Below, piece after piece: positions 1 to 10,273 of a stretch of 64,000 bases of DNA; within the stretch, counting starts at the first letter, position 1, and each line of letters opens with the position of its first letter. Location: NCBI GenBank assembly GCA_002005505.1, contig KV908601.1, positions 63,538 to 127,537 of the forward strand. The letters are read 5' to 3'. Both the position numbers and the translations under genes were made by a program. The notes below the pieces were generated by a model. It saw nothing but the letters and a program-made list of their open reading frames with translations. It searched no databases and was not told the origin of the DNA. This stretch comes from Botryococcus braunii. Lineage: Eukaryota; Chlorophyta; Trebouxiophyceae.

Positions 1-362
1 TCCTTGGGTACGGCACGGCCTGGGCCGGTGGCCTGTCTGGATCACGATCTGCGGGCCCCACAATGCAAGATAACCTCAAGAGATCCGAAAGGATAACGTG
101 AGCAGTATCGGCTCTGCGTCACATTTCTGTATAATACAATTGTACCAAGTTAGCCCTAGATTGAATCGTGTGGTCTTGTGGATAAGCGTGCGCCTGCAGG
201 AGAAGTTCCTGATGAACCCTTCACGGTGTCGGTACTCAGGTAAGACGCACTGATGAATTTACATCGGAATCAAGCGAAAAGTTGTTCAATAAGAGGAAAT
301 CAAACCCCAAAAACCCACAAACCCCCCCCCCCCCCCCCACCTCTAGCCCTAGAAAGTGAAGA
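1..362. other. Outer arm sequence without a recognised gene
   Basis: Mirrors 47244-47591. It holds the 3' flank of the endonuclease-type LINE end at 363-1435, with a poly-C run near 327-341 that differs in length from the mirrored poly-G run near 47269. The words around 284-306 (TTCAATAAGAGGAAATCAAA) recur near 52736, perhaps a remnant of the same element's 3' tail. I see no coding signal. Confidence 0.5.
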
Positions 363-1435
363 CTACCCGCCACAAGGGAGGCGCGTTGCCAGCTGCTGCC
401 CAACCGCCCGCGCTATCACGAAACTAACCCTCCGCTGTAGTGAGAACCACACAAAATCCTCATGGGCAACCGCAGCCTGGTTTACGAGGCCCGGAAGCCT
501 CGACAGAAGCTCCTCTGCCGCCGCCCCCAACCCTCCAAGAGTTTCAAAGGAGAAAGGACGGAAGATCACCCGAGGCGGCTGCCTGACTAAGACCTCCCGG
601 TACGACGCAAGCTTGCCAGCGGCAGCCCGCGCAGCAGCTCCACCAGGCACAAACCCGGCGCCCCCGCTTGCCCCGTCCTACGGCCACGGGGGCGCCGTTG
701 GTACTTTCCCGCGCGCGCGCGCGGGGGCGCAAGCTTAAGCGGGGAAGTACCGACGACATCGATGTAAAGATCCCGCCCACCCTCCCAATCCTGAAACATT
801 AAGTCAGGCCGACGGGCCTCGAACACCGGCACCCGTAGGAGCAAGGAAGGCTCACGGACCACCACAGCCTCAACCTCCTTCCCCACCCGGAACAGTATAT
901 TCTCTAACAGCATTGTGGCGATACGTATTTGCCACTCCTCGACCCACACGGCATTGAATGGCATGGCCCCCCATCGGTCCATGCACATACCACAACGAGG
1001 GCACGGGGTACCAGCCTGGAACATAGGAATCAACAGCTGATAACGTAGCCGGCACCGAAATTCTATATTGGACATGATCTGGCCCATCCGCTCTACTGGG
1101 AGCGCCTGAAGCCACTCCGAAGCATGGGGCCGGTCAGCGGATTCAAGCACTTCAACGACCCTCTCCTGAGCAGGCAACGCAAACAGGGCCTGCTGGCGCA
1201 TAGTTGAAAGAGGCAGGCCCAACTTGTGCTGCGCATCTGACTCAAGGAAAGCGTCGTCCACACCCTGCCACTCGAATTGTGGGCAAACCTCCCAAAACAC
1301 GACCCTGGCCTCCTCCCAAGATCGGGGGAAGGGAACCCCCCCACCCTGCTAAAATCTCATCCTGAACGCACTGGGTCTGGAGAACCGACGCAAGAAACGC
1401 CACAGGGACAATGTCAAACGCCACAGGGACAATGT
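363..1435 (-). pseudogene. C-terminal end of a LINE with restriction-like endonuclease, copy 2, left arm
   Basis: The minus-strand reading resembles the last part of the ORF at 2085-3959: a YQLLIP block, a damaged zinc motif (CPRCGMC then degenerate), an RRPDLMF...GRDLYIDVVG block typical of PD-(D/E)XK-like endonuclease domains, and a C-terminal FSFETLGGL...VNQA...VGQQLA block. The reading shifts frame near 1335 and again inside the run of GCGCGCGC near 712-722, so no protein can be made. It abuts a LINE fragment at 1441. Two near-identical copies of CGCCACAGGGACAATGT lie at the junction (1398 and 1419). Confidence 0.7.
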
Positions 1436-1440
1436 ACTCA

Positions 1441-2025
1441 TGTGCGGTGGTTTGCGCGCCCCACTAAGGCTCAGCGCTCCCGCCTCCTTTATCTGTCTCT
1501 TGATGTTGCCAAGGTCCGGCTCTTTCTCAGGTTTCGTCTTGGTGTTCATGGCCTCCCCTTTGACATGGGCCGCAGACAACGGCTTCCGCGCCTTCAGCGC
1601 CTGTGTGATATGGTGTGGCTCCTCTGTGGGTGATGAACACCACATTGTCTTTCACTGTCCCGCTCTTACTGCGGTGCGGGACCGTTATCCCCACTTGTTT
1701 GTGGGTCCTTCTAGATCTCTTCGGCAGTTCATTTGGCACGCTGACTTGCGTGCCGTCGTCTCCTTTATCTCGGATGCATTCCAGGCTCGTGCTGATTTAC
1801 GCCGGCTACGGTGACTTGGCCGCAGCCACGTCTGTGGCTGCCCCCCCCCCCCCTTATCCCCCCTTCCTTCCCCTTTTCGTTTGCTCAGTTATGCTTTCGC
1901 TCTTCGCTTGGCCACTTCTTGTGGTCAGTTCTTCCTAGTTTTGGCTTGTGTGTGTGTGTGTTGTGGACATCTCATCATGCCCTCGTGGCTGGACAGATGT
2001 AACTTCTTCTTCTGTTACAAGAGTG
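1441..2025 (+). pseudogene. LINE 3' end, group 2 (copy 1, left arm)
   Basis: Translation gives the C-terminus of an L1-like [16 protein letters not shown], then a zf-RVT-like zinc motif (C..C, GDEHH..FHCP), then an RDRYPHLF...[12 protein letters not shown] block ending at the stop at 1812-1814. A frameshift near 1612 splits the zinc motif between frames. The short 3' UTR ends in GGCTGGACAGATGTAACTTC followed by TTC-rich tail. The 5' part (endonuclease and RT) is missing, as expected from truncated target-primed reverse transcription. The mirrored copy is 45584-46168. Confidence 0.75.
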
Positions 2026-2084
2026 GAGTAAAGAAGACCAGCCCAATGTTCAGGGACCCAAACCCCAATGTTTCAAGCAATGAG

Positions 2085-3959
2085 TCACACCCGGCGAGCG
2101 GCCAGCTGGCGACCCACAGCCGCCGCAATGATGAAACTGACCAGACGAATGACAAAATATCCCTCCACATCTTCTTGAGCAATGATGGCTTGGTTCAAAA
2201 GCCCCTGGAGACTCTGCAACAAGGCCAGCGCATCAGCATGCAACCCTCCCAATGTTTCAAAAGCGAAGGCTTGGAAAGCCACAGGCGGCTGCTGACGCGA
2301 CAACAAGACAGCATAGCGGGTCTGCTTGTCTTGGGCAGCGCGCGTGGCGGCCCCACCCGGCACGAAGTGCTGCAAGTTGGCAACTGTGAGTGGGGAAGAG
2401 CCAACGATGTCGATATAAAGGTCACGCCCCTCCTCCCACGCATGGAGGCGGAGGTCTGCGCGACTGCGCTCCTGGCCAGGGACAGGGGTGGGAAAGGCGG
2501 GTTCCGGGGTGACCCGCTGACGAGCTGAGGTAAGGACAGCGTCCAGGCCGTTACGAACGGAGTAATGTCGGCCGACAAGGGCAACATTCTCCCCTGAGGT
2601 GCAGTGGACCGCGTGGTCGCCCCAGACATCCAACTCCCTCAAGCAGCACGGGCATTGGGAGCCAGGGTGGAAAATGGGGATCAAGAGCTGGTATTGAATG
2701 CGGCAGCGGAACGACTCAGGAGGCATGGTCTGCTGCAAATGGGGAACTGGGAGATCCAGCAGCCAATCAGACGCTCCCGGCTGTGTAAAAGATTGGAGCA
2801 CAGCACGGTCGCGATCCGAGGGAGCAGGGTCATCAAGAACCTCCCGGTATGCGCGGTGAGACAAGGGTTTGGACAGCCGGGCTTGCACTTTGCTGCGGAC
2901 AAAATCCGGATCCTCGAAGAGCGCCGCATCGAAATCAGGAACAAGGGCGCAGTAGTCAGCCTTGGCAGCTAGGGCAGCGGGGACAAGAGGGGCAGTGGAT
3001 GTCCCCAGAAGGCGGTCCTGAAGGGGGGCGGTCTGCGTGACGGAGGCGAGATAGGCATAAGGCAGAAGGGAAGTGGCCTTAGTGACCCCTAGACCCCCCT
3101 GGGCAATAGGCAAGCCAGCCAAGGTTTGCTGCAAAGGGCCAAAACCACCACCACCAGCTGTGACAATGGATTCGAGGACCTGGGTTTGGAGCATATCAAA
3201 GGTCACCAAAGCTTGCGCAGCTGCAGCTGGCGGCATGGTCCGAGCTGTGAAAACCACCTTGCAGGTCCCAAGGCAACTGCGAAGCAAGAGAAGCTCGGCT
3301 TGGGGGTTGCGGAGAATCGGCAAACGCTGGAGCGAGGCTGCCACGGCATCAACGTGCGCCTGGGCTACGGAAGCCGCGTACTCGACTGACACGGTGACCG
3401 CTGCCCCCAACACAATCAAACCAGCACGAGTTTCATTGACGAAGCCCAGAGGGAACCCATCCAAATGCTGAGGGTTCGGGCGCGGCGACCACACACGGCA
3501 CTTGTGAGGGTTGAGGCTCAAGCCATATGCGGGGGCCCAGTCAACAACCAACTGGACTGCCTGCTGTGCTGCGGGCACGGGACCAACAAACGTGCCGTCA
3601 TCCAGATACCACCCTTGGTGTACGTCGGGACACTCCCGATGAAGGTCTTCTTCCTTCGCCCTAGTAATCCCCAAACCCCCGCTCGACAACGGCAGGGAAG
3701 CAATGTCCTCTTGTAGGGGCCCAAAGCCTCCCTCCTCCCCCACAACGATTCTTCTAAGACCGGAGTGAAGCCCGTCATCGAAGACAGCCACCCCTACATC
3801 AACAGCCCGAGGGGGAGAGCATCTGAGCACATACACCATCCTACATAACCCCATACACGCCCGTAGCAGCAGGAGCTCTACTTGAGGATCATCTAGAACT
3901 GAAAGCCGATCCATCGTTCTAACCACCTCGACGCCCTTAGTACCCACAAAAGCTGACAC
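2085..3959 (-). CDS. Non-LTR retroelement ORF: partial RT palm and thumb, zinc motif, restriction-like endonuclease (left arm)
   Basis: An open 624-codon frame. Residues about 1-113 repeat the post-palm region of a related element (PQVELLLLRACMGLC, GGFGPLQ). Residue 118 starts YLDD, the RT active-site motif, followed by LSLNPHKC. A second, better-matching post-palm block follows (PQAELLLLRSCLGTC, GGFGPLQ). Near residue 436 is a CPCC...GDHAVHC zinc motif, then D502 and D517 in a RADLR...GRDLYIDIVG block like PD-(D/E)XK endonucleases of R2/CRE-type non-LTR elements. RT motifs 1-4 (fingers) are absent, so the ORF is open but cannot encode a full RT. The mirror is 43651-45525 with one residue change. 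Confidence 0.75.
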   Translation of the reverse strand: MSAFVGTKGVEVVRTMDRLSVLDDPQVELLLLRACMGLCRMVYVLRCSPPRAVDVGVAVFDDGLHSGLRRIVVGEEGGFGPLQEDIASLPLSSGGLGITRAKEEDLHRECPDVHQGWYLDDGTFVGPVPAAQQAVQLVVDWAPAYGLSLNPHKCRVWSPRPNPQHLDGFPLGFVNETRAGLIVLGAAVTVSVEYAASVAQAHVDAVAASLQRLPILRNPQAELLLLRSCLGTCKVVFTARTMPPAAAAQALVTFDMLQTQVLESIVTAGGGGFGPLQQTLAGLPIAQGGLGVTKATSLLPYAYLASVTQTAPLQDRLLGTSTAPLVPAALAAKADYCALVPDFDAALFEDPDFVRSKVQARLSKPLSHRAYREVLDDPAPSDRDRAVLQSFTQPGASDWLLDLPVPHLQQTMPPESFRCRIQYQLLIPIFHPGSQCPCCLRELDVWGDHAVHCTSGENVALVGRHYSVRNGLDAVLTSARQRVTPEPAFPTPVPGQERSRADLRLHAWEEGRDLYIDIVGSSPLTVANLQHFVPGGAATRAAQDKQTRYAVLLSRQQPPVAFQAFAFETLGGLHADALALLQSLQGLLNQAIIAQEDVEGYFVIRLVSFIIAAAVGRQLAARRV

Positions 3960-4052
3960 AAAGACACGAGAAGCCGACAGAGGACCCCCTAATAGCCGAA
4001 CACCTAAGTCCCGACATGGATATCAGCTGGAAAACCCTCTTTAGGACGAGGA

Positions 4053-6040
4053 TCATAGGTGGGCCACCATAAGAGATTCTGGGTCAGGAACAGCCGTCTG
4101 GGTTGGGAACTGGGGCGGCAGTTCCGTTGCGTGCAGGTCACGGACGGGACTAGGGCCGGGAACAGCACTTTGCAGACTCAGCGTTGGAATGAACTTATCT
4201 TTATGAATTACTGATAATGGCGCCGTCTCTGTGGCGCTCGATGCTTCCCGTGAGTGTCTGTCCGGTGCCGGCTCGGTGTCCGCTGCTGCACGGGCGCGGG
4301 CCCGTGTCATAGCAGCCAGGGTGTGTTCCTGGACTTGCTGTAAAAGATTTGAGCACCTTGACAATGGATCAGCAATATTGCAATATCAGCATTAATGTTC
4401 GTGTGCCCGGGTTCATATTTCCAAGTGAAATGAAGTCTTGAAGGGTTTCATACCATCTGGCGTGCCTCCTACTAAGCACAGGTGTGCTTTGGAAGAATGT
4501 GTTTGGGTGATGATCTGTAATAATTATTAATCCCTCACAACCTTCCAAACAATGTTTCCATGTTTTCAACGCATAAATTGTGGCACAGAGCTCTTATTCA
4601 GACACATAATAATTTAGTTCAGCACTATAAAATCTCTTGGACAGATAGGCAAGTGGTTTACTTTTTTGCATTAAGACAGCTCCCATCCCATATCCCGATG
4701 CATCAGTAACTAACGTATAAGGAAGGGAGGGATCAGGCGCCTGAAGTACTGGCGCTTCTGTGAGTGCTGCCAGAAGCCCTTCAAACCCCTCTTGGCATGC
4801 TGCTGTCCACTTGAAGGAGACGTCCTTCTTGGTGAGGTGAATCAGTGGCAATGCCAGTGCTGTAAATCCCTGCAAAAAACGCCTGAAAAAGGCTCTAACG
4901 TCAGACAATGACGTTGGGGGTAGCCCAAGCTTGCACTGCAGCCACTTTGGCTGGGTCAAGTTTGATCCCCTCTGGCCCCACATAAAACCCCAAAAACAGT
5001 GTCCATGTCTCCATGAAGGAACATTGTGACAGTTTCAGATGAAATCGATTGTCCCGCAATAGCTGCATGACAAGTTTCAGGTGTTGCACGTGCTCCTCTT
5101 TAGTTTTACTGTAAATCATGATATCATCTAAAAATATCACTCCAAACTTGTGCAAGTACCTAGCAAATACCTTATTCATTGCAGTTTGAAAAGTCGCAGG
5201 AGCGTTTGAAAGTCCGAATGGTAAGACTTTAAACTAGAGCTGTCCCATGTGTGTTTTGAAAGATGTTTTTGGGATATCCTGATCAGAAATTCTAAGTTGA
5301 TGATACCCACTATGTAAATCTAAAGACGTGAAATACTTAGCACCCGCAAGTTCATCAAATGTTTCATCTAAGCGGGGGATAGGAGCATTGTTTTTGATTG
5401 TCGCAGCGTTCAACCTGATATAATCAAGAACCATTCTTAAACAACCATATTTCTTTTCGACAAGTAATACAGGTGCAGAAAATGGGTTTATACTCTCCTC
5501 AATTAGCCCCAAAGCCAACAGCTGCCCAATTTGTGCTTCAATCGCTTGCCTCTCCTTTGGAGAGTGTCGTGACAAGTAGCAAGATTTTTTTGGGATCGTT
5601 GGGTCCAAATCAATTACATGTTGCGTCCCTCTGTATGGAGGTAACCCTGCAGGTAAACTCTCAGGAAACAAGTCCTGATACTCAGTCAGTAACTCGGCAA
5701 CCAAGGGGTTAGCCGATGCAAGCCTTTGATTCAAGTCTGCAGAACTATTTAATTTCAATGAACACAACACGGCATGGAGCGTCTGATTTGAATATAATTG
5801 TTCTTCAACAGCTTGATAGTCTACTTTGGTTTTTTCAATGCTTAATGAAAACGAACCATCCATGAAGTCGAGTTTGGCTCCCATAGTTCTCAACCATTCT
5901 CTTCCTAAATACAAAACATCCCTCGGTAGATCAGCAACAACAAATTGAACTTTTAAATTATGCCCATTAAGCGTGAAAGGGCACTGATATATGCCATAAA
6001 GTTTTGCCACGTGGTCTCTGTCGGGCATCGATGATATCAC
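4053..6040 (-). pseudogene. Decayed Ty3/gypsy pol fragment (protease end, RT, RNase H), uninterrupted by copia
   Basis: On the minus strand, 6040-5234 covers a protease C-terminus (VLYLGREWL), a connector and the RT start (SAPVLLVEKK, FTSLDLHSGYHQLRI). A TAG at 5232-5234 interrupts just before the PFGL block; RT then continues with FLDD. A frameshift near 4906 leads to RNase H (VTDASGYGMGAVL), a TAA follows YVSE, and a further shift precedes the EPGHTNINAD block. 4053-4364 may be the linker towards integrase; integrase itself is missing. FLDD and the lack of extra domains set it apart from the gypsy element at 8914-23062. The GTTGC at 5083-5087 is the empty site of the right-arm copia insertion. 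Confidence 0.85.
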
Positions 6041-7745
6041 TCCACTCCATTTTGCATTCCTGGACCTCTCTAAAGCTTATGACAGGGTATCGCGTCTTAA
6101 GTTAGGGCACATTTTTGAGCAGTTGGGAATCCAAGGGGATTTTCTTTATGCTACTCAAGCTGTAATATACAGTACAGTTTTGGCGATCAAGATTGAGGGC
6201 AAACATGGGGGTTGTTTGAATCAAGTGCAGGTGTTCCTCAAGGGTGCCCCATTAGCCCTACACTATTTGGAATTATGTCGGATGGACTCCCCCGATATCT
6301 TGCACACCATTGTCCCACGGCTGGCCTCAAGCTACCTGATGGCACACGTTTAAATAAAATACGCATCCAAGTGCTAGGTTTTGCCGACGATTTTGTTCTC
6401 GTCGCGCGTACAGTTGAGGACCTACAGGTGTTGGTGAATGCTACTCAAGAATGGTGTAAGAGTATGGACATGCGCCTAAATGGCGCCAAGACGCAATACC
6501 TTTCAGTAAATCCAGGCCCTCGGACACTCTCTACCTCTCTAGAGGTTGCAGGGGTTAGAATTGGTCCGGTACAGGAGGTTAAATACCTTGGATTACAGAT
6601 TCATGCCAAGAATGGCCTTCAAGCCGGCATCAAGAACCTCGAGCAGAGGTTCTGGATAGCATGGGAAGACCTTACTAGAGCTTATAGCAATATCGGTTGC
6701 AACATGTCAATGATGCTCATGACAGAACTGTACTTAGCTTGCCTACCACCCCTCATCTCCTATGGATGCGAAGTCTGGGCATTCATATGCTTTCAAGGCA
6801 GACAATTGTCTTCGGGAAAACCTAGTAGTATACCTCTATTGGATGCGCACAAGCGGGTCCTAGCTCAGATTTTGGGGGTGCGTCGGACAATCCCTGAGGA
6901 AAAAATCAATTGTGAATCAAACATATTCTCTTTGTGGTCAACTTGACTTGACTTGGTCTCTTTGTGGTCTTACGTACGGTCAGGTTTTGGAACAATACAG
7001 CGGTCATGAGACCTGATTCATTACACTACAAGGTCCTCATGCATGACATGAGGTTGGCAATAGTAGAAGGCCGAGAAACGTTTTCGGGTACCCTTATGCA
7101 ACAACTTAAGAAACTAGGATACTATATAGCTGACCATGTGCGATTTGATAGAGCCTTGCAGATTGACATTTCACAGGTAAAGGATCTGCTAGACCGTAAA
7201 AGTGACATGATATGGGATGACCTAGACATCTCCCCTCGCACTTGTGCATCCCCAAGAGCCTTATTCTGCAGACACCAAAGGTGGTTCGCATCTCCGCCTC
7301 ATGTGCCACGGCCTAAGAGTGCGCTCAAACTCCAGCTTCCCAATGGTACACTGCGGACCTTTCTGCGATTTAGATTAGGGTGTCATGACCTTCCTATTGA
7401 TAAAGGTGGACAACAAGGCATCCCTCGAGACCAGACGATTTGCACGAGGTGCTCCTTAGAGCTCGTTGGTGATGAACATAATCTGTTGTTCACTTGTCCG
7501 GCTGTACAACATGTACGGCGGTATATTATGCATCTCCTTCAAAAAAGGAGTCGATCTGTACAGACGTTTGTGTGGCAAGAAGACCTTGAAGGGGTTGCCA
7601 AATTTGTGACTAGAGCACTGGAGAGCTACCTCACTCTCCCAGGTGCTGTGTGACCTTAGTTGGCTAGATATGGGTCATTCATTGTACTGCCGTCCTCTTC
7701 AGCCCTAGTGGCTGGTCTTTGGATGTATACTTCCTTTCCTTTCTG
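6041..7745 (+). pseudogene. LINE B2, group 3, 5'-truncated RT and C-terminus (left arm)
   Basis: Begins inside the RT with LHFAFLDLSKAYDR, continues through FADDFVLV (the RT active site, about 6380-6403) and the thumb, then a C-terminal domain with LQLPNGTLRTFLRFRLGCHDLP and a CTRCSLELVGDEHNLLFTC zinc motif. The stop is at 7651-7653. One G is missing near 6212 relative to the right-arm mirror, causing a frameshift. A short repeat (CTCTTTGTGGTC) near 6928 and 6957 adds a second break. The 3' UTR ends in TGGCTGGTCTTTGGATGTATACTTCC plus a pyrimidine tail. The mirror is about 33500-35208. Confidence 0.8.
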
Positions 7746-7965
7746 TCGGTGGCAATTATAATGAATTAATCTCCCTTTGATCACATTACTATTGTGAAGG
7801 GAGACTGGGGTCCACTGATTAGAGACTGAGCTCAATCAATTGACTTGGATGATAGGCCTAGATTTGAACCTTAATCCAAAAGTGGACGTTAACGCGTATA
7901 TTAAATTGGTCGGCTAAGTCTGGTTTATGGCTTCGTCGACCGGGGCAGCAGGTCAGACATTAACT

Positions 7966-8043
7966 GGAGTATTCTCCAAGCAAGCTTGCTATGTGTCTCA
8001 CCTGCGCATACTTATGTTCGGCATGCGTTCGTAACTGCGTTGA
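7966..8043. repeat. 78-bp direct repeat, copy 1 of 2 (second at 8354-8431)
   Basis: Both copies start GGAGTATTCTCCAAGCAAGC and end in CTGCGTTGA with a few mismatches. They bracket the minisatellite and the 65-bp repeat in the gap between LINE B2 and LINE B1. Confidence 0.8.
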
Positions 8044-8105
8044 GAACTTTGCGGCATGCGTTCGTAACCGCGTTGAGAACTTTGCGGCATGCGTTCGTAA
8101 CCGCA
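8021..8105 (+). repeat. 33-bp minisatellite, about 2.6 units
   Basis: Units begin at 8021, 8054 and 8087 with GCATGCGTTCGTAAC and end GAACTTTGCG; the third is partial. The mirrored copy is 33143-33228. Units are contiguous without spacers. Confidence 0.85.
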
Positions 8106-8511
8106 TGCCCATTAAATCGGTAAGCCCCGACCAGTGGGAAGCGTGTATCACTTCGCCTTTAATCAGTTGTTAGGCCAAAGCATTGATAATTAGTACTGGT
8201 ACAGGTGATTGTGATTATGTCATTCGACATCTATCATCTGTGAATGGTAACAACATCGGCTTTGGGTTTCAGGTAAGAGTAGTTAAGTGGTGCACGTTTA
8301 GTTCATATCTTTATGTGCACGTCTAGATTCATTTCCTTGTAACAGACATTCAAGGAGTATTCTCCAAGCAAGCTTGCTATGTGTCTCACCTGCGCATACT
8401 TATGTTCGGAATGCGTTTGCAACTGCGTTGAAGTAAGGAAGATTACATCCAAAGACCAGCCACTAGGGCTGACGAGGACGGCAGTACAATGAATGACCCC
8501 TATCTAGCCAA

Positions 8512-8913
8512 CTAAGGTCGCACAGCACATGGGAGAGTGAGGTAGCTCTCAAGTGCTCCAGTCACAAATTTGGCAACCCCTTGAAGGTCTTCTTGCCACA
8601 TAACCGTTTGTACAGATCGAATCCTTTGTTGAAAGAGATGCATAATATACCGCCGTACATGTTGTACAGCCGGACAAGTGAACAACAGATTATGTTCATC
8701 ACCAACGAGCTCTAAGGAGCACCTCGTGCAAATCCTCTGGTCTCGAGGGATGCCTTGTTGTCTACCTTTATCAATAGCAAGGTCATGACACCCTAATCTA
8801 AATCGCATAAAGGTCCGCAATGTACTGTTAGGAAGCTGGAGTTTGAGCGCACTCTTAGGCCGTGGCACATGAGGCGGACATGCGAACCACCTTTGGTATC
8901 TACAGAATAAGGC
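8512..8913 (-). pseudogene. LINE B1 C-terminus (left arm), separated from its body by the gypsy insertion
   Basis: Minus-strand reading gives YQRWFACPPHVPRPKSALKL, the FMRFRLGCHDL block and the CTRCSLELVGDEHNLLFTC zinc motif down to the stop near 8512. The frame joins the fragment at 23063-25119; the break is exactly the gypsy 5' end, with AAGGC duplicated on both sides (8909-8913 and 23062-23066). The uninterrupted version is in the right arm at 30305-32830. Confidence 0.88.
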
Positions 8914-10273
8914 TGTCGTGTACTGGAGTGTGACCGTGTATATTGGTGGCCATCCGAATGATTTAAGTGATAATGTGTATATTTGGCGTAACCACAAAAG
9001 TGACTGGTATACGACCCTCAATCGGACTTGTACAGCTTTTATTATGGCTCTTATTTGACAATTCATAAAGTCGTGGAAAAATGGCGCTTGTCTTTACCCT
9101 TTTGTACCTGGGTTGGGGTATTTATCCCTGATTTAGGTCCTGAGGGCCAAATTGTGTATTCGGGTGACTTCATTCGAAGCAACGGTTGAAACTGAATGTT
9201 CGTGGAAACTTTGCTACTCGGTAGGTGCCATGCAGTCGGGCACCAGGAAATTTGTCTTTCAGCCGTCCGTTGATCAGTGAGTTGGCGACGCCTTAACCGC
9301 TCCTGATCAGGTGATGGGATGTGTTAATACGGCTGTCCGTATTACGAGAGGGGAGTGTATATTAGGGGCTCAGCCTCCGGCCCACAAGTTTACAGTTGTT
9401 TCCAAGTTTCCAACGTGCATGTAAGACTCTCGCACCAAGAACTGAACTCTGTCCGCGGCCCCCGGCGAATAGGGATGGTATTTGTTTGACCTGTTATTTG
9501 AATCGTAATTGTGACACTGCCCTTGCAGTATTATTGTGCTTTTGTGACACCACTGTCTTGCCGAGTTAGGCCATTGATCGTCCCGGTGATAACCGTTAAC
9601 TTGCATTGTAACACGTGAAATTGTATTTATTGTGAAAGAATATTGATAGAATTGACTTGTCATAGTAGAAATTCTGTGGGAACATTAAAATATCAAAGTA
9701 ATTTAGTCGTTATACAGACCCCCTCCGCGGGAATACCAACCACGCCACGAGATCAAACACACACCACCTTTCGACTCCACAGAAACCTCAAAATACTCAT
9801 ATTCTAGGTACTCACAACCGCAGAGCAATATCTGAACAATAGCCGCGACGTAGCCGTAAGCCGCCTAAACACTGATCCGCAAGACCCCGACGGACTTCAA
9901 GAAAACACAATAGGAAGAAAACACACATCTTGGAGAACAAAATCCTTTTGATAAAACCGTTAGTAAACTAATAACACTTAAATCACCAGACCCAGCACGA
10001 GTCCAACCCCGCAGCTCGGAGCCGAACGAGCCTGAAAGCCATCGGAGCCAACCTCCGGTTAACGTCCGGAAGACCGGTCGCAGGACCGAGAGCAGTCCAG
10101 TAAGTCCCTCTAACAGCTAGGTCTCAGGGCCGTAATCCCTGGGTGGCGATCCTGTCTAGACGTACCTTAACAATGGTTGACCGCAGCAGTACAACCCAGA
10201 ATCGAAACCCCGATAAAATTCAGCCATTTTAATCACGAAAAATTTGGATACCGTTGGGCACGGGTACCCTATA
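8914..10273 (+). repeat. 5' LTR of the gypsy element (last about 12 bp missing)
   Basis: Matches 21691-23050 over 1360 bp. The last bases present in the 3' LTR (23051-23062, AAGAATGCCACA) are absent because the nested LINE starts at 10274. The primer-binding site that should follow the LTR is not visible either. An apparent 97-codon minus ORF inside both LTRs is not supported as a gene. Confidence 0.92.

Larger units (their letters stand above)
7746..8511. other. Spacer between inverted LINE copies, left arm
   Basis: No coding signal. It contains a 78-bp direct repeat (7966-8043 and 8354-8431), a short minisatellite (8021-8105) and one copy of a 65-bp segment (8204-8268) that recurs on the other side of LINE B1 at 25134-25198. 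Confidence 0.6.

Noticed and set aside
253..738. 161-codon proline/alanine-rich ORF (and mirror 46870-47310)
   Set aside because: Antisense shadow of the endonuclease-type LINE end, spanning a poly-C run that changes length between arms.
9370..9663. 97-codon ORF present in both gypsy LTRs
   Set aside because: Identical because the LTRs are repeats; no family resemblance or start context; LTRs are not expected to code here.
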